From the NCBI GenBank assembly GCA_020284085.1, contig JACEVL010000048.1:496001-560000 (forward strand): 64,000 nt of DNA. The letters run 5' to 3'. Shown here piece by piece: positions 39,501-48,800 of this stretch. The translations under genes and the position numbers were made by a program. Each line of letters starts with the position of its first letter. Within the stretch, counting starts at the first letter, position 1. Source of the DNA: Aporrectodea caliginosa (Eukaryota; Annelida; Clitellata; Crassiclitellata; Lumbricidae). The notes below the pieces were generated by a model. It had not been told where the DNA came from and did no database searches. It saw only the letters and a program-made list of their open reading frames with translations.

Positions 39501-39918
39501 CGGGAATTTCATCATCTGCCATGAGTGGAAGGCAGAGAAAGAGGGAGAGAGTGGATCAAATGGGAGAAAGTGGGAGACAAAGTGGGTCGTAAGTGAATTG
39601 ACCAGAGATGGACAGATGGTCATCCGTCGTTTTATTCCTTCAAATGAAATACAAACACTGAAAGATCCTATTTATCTCTCACTCGATTCAGAGGATCGAG
39701 TGTTTGTGGCTGACTATGTTAACGGTAGAGTGATTCTCTTGAATTCTGATCTAAAATGGAATGGAGTAATTTGTCCCACAAGACAAGAAGAAGAGGAAGG
39801 AACTGGGATCCGATGGCCACGGATGTTGTGCTACGACGACGAAAAGAAACAACTGATTGTGGGAGGAGGTTTCTATTTAAGAGATTCTGTTAATGTTTAC
39901 ACTTTATGTCGAAAATAA
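33215..39918 (+). CDS. SH3 / F-box-like / CARD / beta-propeller adaptor protein
   Basis: Exons 33215-33581, 34102-34181, 35324-35352, 35642-35828, 36508-36795 and 39008-39918 join with matching phases (2,1,0,1,1) into 619 residues with a stop. Modules: SH3 halves (LTLKRGDKIEAI in exon 1; VGWWMARHLESGEIGFVP in exon 2); a helical F-box-like piece (LPLEVLDLVL ... FKKRIWHRL); a CARD (ENIQPNEKFIASLLSLNCIT, then WDKNAELLSVMRSFDETKF and CLRQTNQ); and a one-exon beta-propeller with NHL-type strands (RHAVETSSGNFIICHE, DSEDRVFVADYVNGRVILL). CARDs recruit partners by homotypic contact in apoptotic and immune signalling, SH3 domains bind proline-rich peptides, and propellers bind ligands or substrates. 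A cytoplasmic innate-immune scaffold is therefore my inference. No signal peptide or membrane segment is visible. AATAAA at 39977-39982 is a plausible poly(A) signal. The 5' exon is unknown; a start at ATG 33157 reading straight into exon 1 is an alternative. Confidence 0.78.
34102..34181 (+). CDS. adaptor exon: SH3 second half
   Basis: Flanked by TTTCTTTGCAG and GTAAGTG. It encodes ENVGWWMARHLESGEIGFVP and NRVVI, the WW, G-x-GFVP and terminal strand signature of an SH3 domain. Confidence 0.8.
34519..34746 (-). repeat. tRNA-derived SINE with ATTGT tail
   Basis: The minus strand starts GGGGCGCGGTGGTTTGGGGG and has GGGTTCGAATCC as B-box. The body reads CTCAGAGGCGCTC-like sequence (shared with 56575 and 60470) and ends GCGCTATAACAAGTGTT plus (ACAAT)n at 34519-34548. 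Confidence 0.7.
34775..34925 (-). repeat. second tRNA-derived SINE
   Basis: The minus strand reads TGAGTGGCCGAGTGGGTTGG (A box) and CCGGGTTCGATTCCGGG (B box), a clear tRNA-like head, then an unrelated body ending in ATACAATACAAT. It sits head to tail with the SINE at 34519. Confidence 0.75.
34985..35265. pseudogene. LINE reverse-transcriptase scrap (minus) and LINE tail (plus)
   Basis: On minus, 35145-34985 reads SVLGPLL ... LYADDSHDTQLYISI after a frameshift: the YADD catalytic box of a LINE reverse transcriptase. On plus, 35150-35265 is the common LINE tail (GCTCGTGAATAAGCTGGTGC, ATTACGATTACG). Both lie in the adaptor gene's intron. Confidence 0.65.
35324..35352 (+). CDS. adaptor linker micro-exon
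   Basis: A 29-base exon between TTTAACAG and GTAACG that encodes ENDQQPSKTT. It restores phase between the SH3 exon (phase 1) and the F-box-like exon (phase 0). Its only support is splice sites and frame. Confidence 0.5.
35642..35828 (+). CDS. adaptor exon: F-box-like helical module
   Basis: It encodes LNELPLEVLDLVLEN and VDFCWFQRIIRRRFKKRIWH, with the LP-x-E-x-L start and W ... R-x-W-x-R-L end of an F-box. An F-box would link to Skp1/cullin ubiquitin ligases. The middle is longer than usual, so the call is tentative. The acceptor is TTTGTAG and the donor AAG/GTAGAT (phase 1). Confidence 0.6.
35879..35916 (+). CDS. possible alternative short last exon
   Basis: After CTCCTGTTCCAG the frame from the F-box-like exon continues as VEANIPDYKRTD and stops at 35914-35916. 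It competes with the CARD exon for the same phase-1 donor and would give a 232-residue protein of SH3 plus F-box-like module only. Support is splice-site quality alone. Confidence 0.35.
36140..36225 (+). repeat. LINE tail copy in adaptor intron
   Basis: CGCTCTTGAGTAAGCTGGCG, AGCGCTTTGGAAATTTGG and ATTACGAGTACG match the same tail family in diverged form. Confidence 0.5.
36508..36795 (+). CDS. adaptor exon: CARD domain
   Basis: The acceptor is TTTTTGTCTTTTCAG (strong) and the donor G/GTTGAG. About 95 residues have the CARD helix pattern: RRLAITRNNQNYFFENI, EKFIASLLSLNCITEEQ, WDKNAELLSVM and KFSNFVKCLRQTNQ. The open frame runs upstream to ATG 36456, but those residues lie over the polypyrimidine tract. 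Confidence 0.78.
37140..37685. mobile_element. foldback element with GGACGATTCATCAA arrays
   Basis: Short left arm (GGACTATTTATC, GGACGATTAATCAA, GGACTATTCATCAA at 37157-37203) and longer inverted right arm (37587-37685). The middle (37220-37480) is eight or so copies of AGAAGCTGGATTGATGAAAAG, the reverse complement of the motif in the other foldbacks. It lies in the intron before the alternative last exon of the adaptor gene. Confidence 0.68.
38011..38390 (+). CDS. probable alternative last exon, unknown domain
   Basis: After TTGTTTTTAG it joins the CARD exon in frame and encodes 125 residues to a TGA at 38388-38390. I recognise no domain with certainty: one part is amphipathic (TDELISQLREEGIEIL), followed by VVVWIWCQSQAALETIQRLY. 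It has no phase-1 donor that would let it continue into the propeller exon, so it is best read as a mutually exclusive C-terminus giving 442 residues. Confidence 0.55.
38391..39007. other. adaptor intron, no feature
   Basis: AT-rich intron between the alternative last exon and the propeller exon. No repeat recognised. Confidence 0.5.
39008..39918 (+). CDS. adaptor last exon: NHL-like beta-propeller
   Basis: A single exon of 303 codons after ACTGTTTTTATTTTAG. Repeated blades are seen in KENCLYVSDLNEKCVWKI, DGQFLMFSDSTSILMIY, PRHAVETSSGNFIICHE, DSEDRVFVADYVNGRVILL and DEKKQLIVGGGFYLRD. Propellers of this kind are ligand- or substrate-binding platforms. The ATG at 38986 lies in the intron's polypyrimidine tract and is unlikely to be the start. 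Confidence 0.8.
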
Positions 39919-39976
39919 AATCACTTTTCATCCAAAGTTTCTGATAAACAAATATCTCTTATAATCTATTCTGATT

Positions 39977-39982
39977 AATAAA
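39977..39982 (+). terminator. poly(A) signal of the adaptor gene
   Basis: AATAAA lies 59 bases after the stop codon, in AT-rich sequence. Confidence 0.5.
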
Positions 39983-40711
39983 ACCAGTTAAATATCGTCT
40001 CAAAGTCTCAAACTATTCACACATTATAACATTTCACTTTATCATCCAAAAGCATTTCAACGTTAAAATTTATGTTTTTCATATAATATCAGAAGAAGAT
40101 CTAGGGCCTAGGCCTATCTATAACTAATTAGAAAGAAATAAAAAAACGGTTACGCATATCTCAAATTCTCAATCCAAACATTCTACCACTACCGAAAATT
40201 ACAGCTGCTATTGCACGTATTTGGTGAGTTTTCTTCGAATGCACACTGGATAAACTTAAAATTTTATAGCTCCATAGTAAACACTTTACTCAAGTCGCAA
40301 ACTTTAATGGCGCTACAGCATTATCGCAGCGTAATATTCTGCAACTTTGTCCCTCTGGATAGGAGCGGGCTAGCCTGTTAGCCCAGACATTGGGTTCAAA
40401 TCAAACTCAGAGAGATTGCAATATATGCAGCGTTGGTGAGTAAACATTCAGATAACTGCTTAAAAAATTCCACTGTTGAAGGCTCTGTCGATTGGGGCCA
40501 GACATTAGCATGGCTGATTTATATCTCTTGAAAACAGGACATCCTTGTCGTTCAGCAAGACACTTGTGTGGCTAAGGCACTTAAGAGACCAATTCTGTCC
40601 AGGCCCGCCGAGAGGGGGGGCAGAGGGGCAAATGCCCAGGGGCCCGGCGACTTTTAGGGACCCGGGCCGGGCCCGCAATCAACTTATGATATATATTATG
40701 ATATATATTAT

Positions 40712-41712
40712 AATAAGATCAGAGGCGTGTTTAGAGAAAATGGGGCCCTAGGCGCAAACATTTTTGGGGCCCTTCTGAGCTTGTAGAGTGTAGACGTTTG
40801 TAGACTGAGCACCTATCATGTGCAAAAACCCACGATGTTGAAGCCGTTTTTGTGAGTGTATTATTAACGCTGTAATTATGATTAGTCATCAAAGTTATTT
40901 TCAAGGAATGTGAAGTTATTGATTTTAGTCAAAAGAAAACGCAGGAATATTTATAAGTGTAGGCTGTAACAGTATGCCTACTCGTTTGTTGCAACGATAC
41001 ATGAATTCACATTTGTGGAAGACGGAGAATGGCCAATGCTGTCTTTTGCATAGTCTTGGTTAAAGTGTATTTTAATACTCGCTTGTTGCAGCATTATTAT
41101 TTTTCTTCAATCCAACTTAAACTTTAATCCTTTTCATCGATACAGCTTCTATTTAAGCAGGAATTTTTTAATCCTTACAAGTTCTATTTAATTAAGAATT
41201 ACTTTTCACCAATCCAGCTTCTATTTACGCAAGATTCTTTTAATCAATCCCACTTCTATTTAAGAAAAAATATTTTCTTCAATCCGACTTCTATTTAGCA
41301 AGAATTCTTTTCGTCAATCCAATTGTATTCGTCGAACGTTGAAGCCCATGTAATGGCCAATGATTAAATTTACCTTTAATTTTACCGCTAAAATACCTTT
41401 CACATAAAACTTGCTAGCAAGATTGATGTAATTTGCACAAAAATTTGTTGCTAACAAGTTTGATGTTATTTTGCACAAAAATTAGCCCAAATGAACACAA
41501 CAATAAATTACAATAGGTCTAATATACATTTATGTGAATGCTAAACTGTAAAAAAATAGAAAATAGGTTATTCTTAAAATAAATAAAAATTCAAAAACGT
41601 TATTTCTATTATTATTGAAAAAATATTTTCATTCGTTTGGGGGCCCTCTGAGATTTGGGGCCCTAGGCGCGCGCCTAGTGCGCCTACTGGTAAACGCGCC
41701 TCTGAATAAGAT
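40712..41712. mobile_element. hAT element (inner, nested)
   Basis: Inverted ends CAGAGGCGTGTTTA and CAGAGGCGCGTTTA bound 40720-41704, with perfect 8-bp duplication AATAAGAT at 40712-40719 and 41705-41712. No transposase is seen. It carries a run of degenerate ~33-bp repeats at 41095-41330. Confidence 0.9.
41095..41330. repeat. degenerate ~33-bp repeats inside inner hAT
   Basis: About seven copies of a ~33-bp unit around TCAATCCAGCTTCTATTTAA with AAGAATTCTTTT spacers. The same unit family fills the middles of the three foldback elements. Confidence 0.8.
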
Positions 41713-42059
41713 ATACAAAGTTTATGATGTATATACAAAGTTTATGATGTTATGCCTTATAAAATATAACGTAACTTGTAACGAGGGGGCCCGGGAGGGC
41801 GGAAAATGCGGCTTGTGACAATTTTCCTTCTGACAATTTCACGGAAAAGCAAAAAAAAAAAAAGTCATCAGAAATTTTTGTAAAATTGTTCAAAAAAAGT
41901 TAGGGGCCCGTGACTGCTCTGCCTAGGGGCCCGGAATTTCTGTCGGCGGGCCTGATTCTGTCTAGCAACAAATCACAACCGTTGATATCAACAACCTTAT
42001 ATTCGGTGCAGTTTTACATTGTAGTCTTGCACCTTATCATACCTACTGACTGTCCTGTT

Positions 42060-42305
42060 AGCTATAATTGGTCAGAACGCACATCCCATGCGCCTCTGAG
42101 CAGGAGTTGCCGTTTCGTATACCAATGGTGGTTAACTTAAGAGATATGAATCTCGGGCTACCAAGATCCGAACACGGGGACCTTAAAGGGCGTGGCGCCC
42201 ATTCAAACAGGAAGCGGTGGTCAAGGATCTCACCCAATAAATTCATTTAAACTTGAGCAGGGTCGATGCCGTATACATTCGCTCTAGAAAGACGTACAAA
42301 TTCAC
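42060..42305 (+). repeat. dispersed repeat family, copy 2 of 3
   Basis: Shares ATGCGCCTCTGAG, GGGCGTGGCGCCCATTCAAA and GAGCAGGGTCGATGCCGTAT with the 53650 copy. Confidence 0.65.
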
Positions 42306-42519
42306 GCTGACATTTTTTTATCGTACAATTCGTACCTTATTATAGATTTCATTACCCCACTCCGACTTATCTTATGTGTCCCTGCCTGACATAGGGCCTA
42401 CTGAGATAGAACTATCTGACTAACAAACACACGGGAAGCGTCCTGATAACATTCTGGCCTTTCTGGGCACATTAATTATAGGCGACTGTGTGCTGCTGCT
42501 ACACAAGTCTCACTGACGC

Positions 42520-42921
42520 GTTTGATGTCGGGGTGGGCAACGATTAAAAATTTTAATCGAAATTAATCGCACGATTAACATTTTTAATAAAACGATTAAT
42601 TTTGTAAGCATGTCACAATAGATAACAAGTACAACTACACTACCGACTCTGAGAAGTTACGTTGAATATGGGCTATATAAATGCTTGCAGTCACTAAACA
42701 ATAAGCAAACATGCTTTTACTACTTGTTTTTACTTTTTAGTTTTTACTTTAAAGTTTAAAGTTTAAACATCGGTTTTATCAAGAATATATTTAGCGCATT
42801 TCTATAAATAATTTTTGCGCAGTGACAATCGCGTTAACTGCGTTAAAAAATTTAATCTCGTTAATTAATTAACGCATTAATCGCGTTAATAACGCGTTAA
42901 ATGCCCAGCCCTAGTTCGATG
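42520..42921. mobile_element. hAT-type MITE, AT-rich
   Basis: Ends TCGGGGTGGGCA and TAGGGCTGGGCA at 42528 and 42913, flanked by GTTTGATG and GTTCGATG (8 bp, one mismatch). The interior repeats CGATTAA/TTAATCGCG motifs in inverted order. TAGGGCTGGGC-type ends are common in hAT MITEs. Confidence 0.8.
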
Positions 42922-43064
42922 TTAAGTATAGACATAGGATGTTTCTTCTTGGTCGTCTTTTGTGGCTAAGGCGTTTTTAGTTTCTGTCTTTACGTCGTCA
43001 TGGTTGCATGATGCATCGCCAAAGTCTTCAATAATTTTATATACGTGCATGCAAAAGCTAGACC

Positions 43065-43350
43065 TGTTTTTGGTTAACGAGTTTTCCGGACCTAGTTTTC
43101 GGAACTCTCTCCCTGTGTCTGTCCAGTCTGCTCAGTCGCAAATGTCATTCCTGCTAAACTCAAGACTTCCGACTCTTCCATGGATTCACAAATTGCTTAT
43201 TATAGGCTACTATTATAGACGACAACTGACTTTCGGTCGTAGCGTAGTGATCTTCTAGATTTTGACCTGATAACGGCTTGGTTTTGGCGCGCCATCGGTC
43301 TATGCCTTGTACATTAGAAACGGGCGCTTTAGAGTTAATTAATTACAATG
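43065..43350 (+). pseudogene. LINE C-terminal remnant plus second-family tail
   Basis: NEFSGPSFRNSLPVSVQSAQ is a diverged GPSFWNSLP LINE end. The tail at 43272-43345 (GGTTTTGGCGCGCCATCGGT, GAAACGGGCGCTTTAGAG) links the second tail family to a LINE. Confidence 0.55.
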
Positions 43351-43959
43351 AGGACGTGGAAATGTATATTTGGAAATGTCCGAAAGTGTCGGTCACGTAG
43401 ACCTTGTTACTGTCGGCTGACGTCATCAACCATCCACCGCACAAATAACCACAATTAGGCATAAGAACTGTTGGTTAACTAATTAACAACAGTTAACCGT
43501 GGCTCATTGTAGCAGCTACCGGTCACAGTGAGCACGAGGAAGATGCAGTATTGGCCTGTAAAGTTTAAGTTAGAAAATTGCTGGTCACAGATGTATGATG
43601 TAAAGGCGTGGTCTAGGCAGGATGCTGAGGGAAAACGTGCTCAGGCCTACGTGACACTTTCCACATAGGTTTCTAAGAAACTGTCTCACGTTCATAAAGG
43701 CGTTTGTGAGAGGGAGGTCAGAGTACTTCGCATGAAGGGACAAGTAGTCACCTGCTATTTCGTCGGTATTATCTGGTCTATGGCATACATACTACATAGC
43801 CCAACTTATACGATTAAGTTATAACTTGATTACTGACTATAATGTCATAATTATGTATATGGGTATCGTCAGAAAAGTGTTTGTACACATAGCCTACATA
43901 CATTTCTCCATACGTACACTCATGCATACATATATATATGTATATATACATTGTATATG

Positions 43960-44365
43960 GATGGATGGATGGATGGATGGATGGATGGATGTATGGATGT
44001 ATGGATGTATGGATGGATGGATGGATGGATGGATGGATGGATGGATGGATGGATGGATGGATGGATGGATGGATTGATGGATGGATGGATGGATGGATGG
44101 ATGGATGGATGGATGGATGGATGGATGGTTGGATGGTTGGATGGATGGATGGATGGATGGATGGATGGATGGATGACGGATGGATGGATGGATGGATGGA
44201 TGGATGGATGGATGGATGACGGATGGATGGATGGATGGATGGATGGATGGATGGATGGATTGGATGGATGGATGGATGGATGGATGGATGGATGGATGGA
44301 TGGATGGATGGATGGATGGATGGATGGATGGATGGTTGGATGGATCGATCGATGGATGGATCGAT
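43960..44365. repeat. GGAT tetranucleotide array
   Basis: About 100 units of ATGG with scattered substitutions (GTAT, GACGG, GGTT). Both strands are open (WMDG / HPSI runs) only because of the repeat. Confidence 0.97.
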
Positions 44366-45285
44366 GGAGCTGAACATTTATATACCGTCTTTAAAGAAAT
44401 TCACAAAGTCGCTGAACATAGCTATCTAAACAGAGGTCTAAGAAGGTGCATCATAAGATGAGCTGGAACCACTTTCTTACATTGTTGTCATATACTTCCC
44501 TCTCTTATTTTACACCACTCTATCCAGCAACATACACTGCTTTCTCTAACCCCGTCTTATCTGACTTTACCTACATAACTCTACTTTATGTTAGCTTATC
44601 CGCCACCATCACCCTTATCTCACCTTGATTTAATCCACGTTATCCCAGGCTATTCCACCCGTATCTCCCACAGCACTTGCGGTCTGTGGCATTCCTCCCA
44701 CGTGCGTTGGGGTTTGAGTCAGAGACAGGTCATAAATAGAGACTGTCATCGTCCATAGGTTACTCCGTGATTCACATAAGCCGTGTGATTCCCGTGACGA
44801 AACCAATGATTTATTCTGTAATTAGCCACGTGTTCTTTAGTTCTCGGTGTGCTTTGTCATACAGTCATTAGTGCAGCCATTTATACGGTGGGCCTACCCC
44901 CTCTACTTCCTTGTCGAAATTTTGCATATGACGTGATCCGATGACTTCAGCAAATGTAAATGTACATAAATGTAAATGTACATAAATGTAAATGTACATT
45001 GTTTCGATCCTTCTCACGTCTCAGTAAATTAGGGGTGTTCGATGATCTAATCATCTATATTGTAGACGACTATCTATATTGTCAATCTATATTGTAGACG
45101 ACGAGAGTTCAGATCACCGCCACAACGCAGAAATTTTATAAATGTCCTCTTCTCTTTCGCCCCTATTGTAGACCCAGCTGTAATGAGTACACTGATCGTA
45201 CGTTATCAGTGGGAAGAGCAGGCGGCGAGTGAGATGGCTGGTCACCCGCTCTCATATGCCGATGCTAAGATAAAAAGAGAATTGG
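44366..45285. other. intergenic, short repeats only
   Basis: GTAAATGTACATAAAT occurs three times at 44954-45000, and TCTATATTGTAGACGAC twice near 45055-45105. No gene is seen. Bases next to 45285 may be the LINE interrupted by the LTR element. Confidence 0.4.
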
Positions 45286-45290
45286 ACGCA

Positions 45291-45690
45291 TGTCACCAAC
45301 TCTTTTCTTTCTTAGTTGTGACCTACCTCAAGAACTTTCCTTATCTCTACATATAAATTGCTCAACGACTTCTAACTGTTTAAGAATTAAATTGACACAG
45401 TTCTTTGAATGTTTCTTTCTTTCTTCAAACACAGTTTAATAACAACAAACTCAACTCTTGCCTTAAAACAACTGTACTACACTGTATAGTGTTTCTAAGT
45501 TTTGGCGCGCTAACTGCACGTGTAGAGAATCTATCGTCAGCCAATATTTAGGCTACTTTAGGCCAAGCGCCCACGAGCCGACAGCGCAACTAAGGCCTAA
45601 GACTAAAACGCTTAACAATCGATACACATTATATATATATCAACCTAAAGAACACCTGTGCTCATTATATATGCAAAACATTTGTTCACA
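45291..45690 (-). repeat. 3' LTR of the Gmr1-type element
   Basis: 400 bases. It matches the other LTR except for loss of 21 bases after ...TGTATAGT and one extra T in the following TTT run. Confidence 0.9.
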
Positions 45691-45711
45691 TTACCTCCTT
45701 CCCTTTCTTTG
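45691..45711 (-). promoter_or_regulatory. polypurine tract
   Basis: Directly upstream (minus strand) of the 3' LTR is a purine run AAAGAAAGGGAAGGAGG, where plus-strand DNA synthesis would be primed. Confidence 0.75.
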
Positions 45712-45805
45712 GATTGAGCAAATTAAACTTAAAAATTTGCAAAATCATCATGTACTAAATTAGGCAATAAACTTAATACTATACAAAACAGTAAAATAAA
45801 CAATC

Positions 45806-48800
45806 TTATAATCTAGATAAACAATCTGCTACAACATTTAATCGTCCTTTCTTATAATTAACTTCTACATCAAAAGTTTGCAGTGCTAAAGCCCAACGCA
45901 CCAATTTAGCAGACTTAGACATAGATTCAGTCAGATAAGTTAAAGGATTGTGATCGGTAAAGATGTGAACTTTAGATCCAATGATTATCTCTTTTAACTT
46001 ATTTAGAGCCCAAACAATAGCATAGGCTTCTTTCTCTACAGTTGCCCATCTCTTCTGGGTGTCAGTCAGCTTCTGACTTATAAATGACACAGGGCGCTCT
46101 ATTCCCTTATCATCCATCTGCGTTAGCACAGCTCCTACTGCAAAATCACTACTATCGCAGTACAAATTAAAAGGTTTTCCAACATCAAAAACATATAAAA
46201 CAACTTTAGAGCGTACAGCATCTTTAAGTAAATTAAATGCCTGTTGATGTCTATCAGTCCAATCAATCTTATCTGGAACATGTTTGCTTGTCAAATCAGA
46301 TAGAGGCTTCGCAATCTGTGCAAAATCTTTGATAAACTGTCTATAGTAACCAAAAAATCCCAGCAATTGCTTAACTTGTTTCTTCGTTTCTGGAGTTTTC
46401 AGATTAATTAAACTTTCAATTCTATCTGGATTCATTTGAATCGTTCCAGAACCAACCACATGACCGATGAACTTTACCTCACTCTTACCAAAGATACATT
46501 TCTTTAAGTTCAGAGTAATGTTATGCAGTCTCATTTGCATTAAATATGCATCTAAATGCTGTAAATGAATCTTCCAGTCATCTGAATGCACAGCAATGTC
46601 ATCTACATAGGGCTCAGCAAATTCATTTATAGGCTGTAAAACCATGTTAATTGCTTTAACAAATGTTCTTCCTGAGTTGATCATTCCGAAAGGAACACGA
46701 GTAAACTCGTACAGTCCATTGTGAGTAACAAAAGCAGTTTTCCATTGATCAGTTTGCTTAACAGGACAAGTCCAGTAAGCACTTCGACAATCAAAAATCG
46801 AGATCACATTTGATTTTCCAACTTTGTGCAAAACATCTTTCACAATCGGCATCGGATATTTACAATCCACAGTGAACGAGTTAATGTATCTGTAGTCGCA
46901 GGCAAGTCTCAGAGAACCGTCTTTCTTTTTAACAATTACCAACGGACTTGCCATTCTGCTCGAAGATGGTTTTATAATGTTGGCTTGAAGCATTTCTTTA
47001 ATTTGTCGTTCAACTTCTGCTCGATAGATGAGTGGAATTCGGTAAGCCATAAATTCTTTTTCACGAAATTCCGGTTTCAGTTCAATTTCATGTTCAACCA
47101 ATGTACATAGTCCAGGCTTTTCAGAAAATCGATCAGAATATTTGTTTAGTACTTCCAGCAATTGTTTTTGTTGAGTCAATGTTAAATGGTTAATCTGATC
47201 AGGATCAAGATTCAGTGAATTCTTTTCATCTTGCAAGTCATTCTTCGTCAACAACTCAACCACTGAACCAAAGTCTTCATCTTCTTCAACGATTAATCCA
47301 CAACTCATTGCTCTTGTAATGTACTTTCTGATTTTATTTGCGTGAATTATCTTTCGACAATCGTCACCCATGTCAATCAAATAAGAGTACTTTGATCTTC
47401 GTTGTATGACAGTACATGGACCATGCCATCGTGAAATCAGTTTATTTGTTGACGTCGGATACAACACAATAACTTTTTCACCCGGTTCAAATTCTTTATG
47501 TTTCGCTCTTTTGTTGTATTGATTCGTATACTGTAATTGCTTCTCTCGTGAATATGATTCTGCAAACAATAATGCTTTTTCCATATTTGCTTTCATGTCT
47601 TTCAAGTACTTTTCTGGTTGGATTCCAATATGAGGTGGTAAATTAATTTCTCTTGTCCAACTTTCTTTTAGAATTGCCAGTGGTCCACGCGGAATCTTTC
47701 CATACACCAACATATAAGGAGCAATTCCAGTAGTTGCATTCGGTACTTCTCGTAATGCCCACACTGTAAACGGAATTACTTTATGCCATTGCCTTGGATT
47801 GTCAACAATTACATGATGGATCATTTTCTTGAATGTTTGATTCCATCTTTCTACTAATCCAGCTGCCTCTGGATGACCTGGCGTGTCAAATCTTGGACTA
47901 CACCCCATTAAATTCAGAAATTCTCTTGTCAGACTCGCAGTAAAATTTGTTCCTTGGTCACTTGTGATCACTGAAGGTACACCAACGTTCATGAACAACT
48001 CCATCAAAGCATCACATACAGCTTTCGCAGTTAATGATTTCAACAGAAACACTGTAGGCCATCTTGTGCAAGAATCGACAATACATAAACAGTACTTGTG
48101 ACCTGCAGCAGATGCTGGCTCGATTGGTCCTACACAATCCATTGTAATTCTTCTAAACGCCACATCTTCTCTTGGAATTGGAGTGATAGGAACCCTGTCC
48201 ATCACCAAACTTCTTGCCTTTAACTGACATTTCTCACATGATTTGCAAAATTTCACTATATCTCTTCTCATCTTTGGCCACGTAAAAGACAACTTTATTC
48301 GTTCTCTAGTTTTCTCTTCTCCAAGATGTCCTCCAAATACTGATTCGTGAGCCAACTCCATCACTTTCATTCGTCGCTCTTTTGGTAACACCAATTGATA
48401 TATCGTTTGCTCTAATATTCGATATCTCTTGTACAGTAAGCCATTTACCACGCAGAATTCAGATTCTTTATCTGGCGCTAACGTCCACCATGCTTTCAAT
48501 GATTCATCTTGTCTCTGCTGTTCTTCGAATTTCTTTGCGTCTGCAATCTGCATCTGTTGTTCTTCATCTTTCTCATTTTCTTCAAACAAATCTCCTATCG
48601 CCACATCACAATCATTATCCTCTTTCGTTTCATTTAGATTACCATTCTTGCATGCAGCCATCTCTTGTTCACTCATCTCTGCTGTTATACCGTCTTGCAT
48701 TAAACTTTGTTGATCATCACTTTCGTTTTCCTCTTCGCTTGAAATTTCAGTTTCACTTTCCTCTTCGACTTCTATCACTTTCTTTCGCTGACTCTGCAAT

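Larger units (their letters stand above)
40592..41962. mobile_element. hAT element (outer), non-autonomous
   Basis: Inverted ends CAGGCCCGCCGAGAG and CAGGCCCGCCGACAG at 40600 and 41954, with the 8-bp duplication ATTCTGTC at 40592-40599 and 41955-41962. No transposase frame. It is split by a second hAT element at 40720-41704, so its own length is only about 360 bases. Confidence 0.9.
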
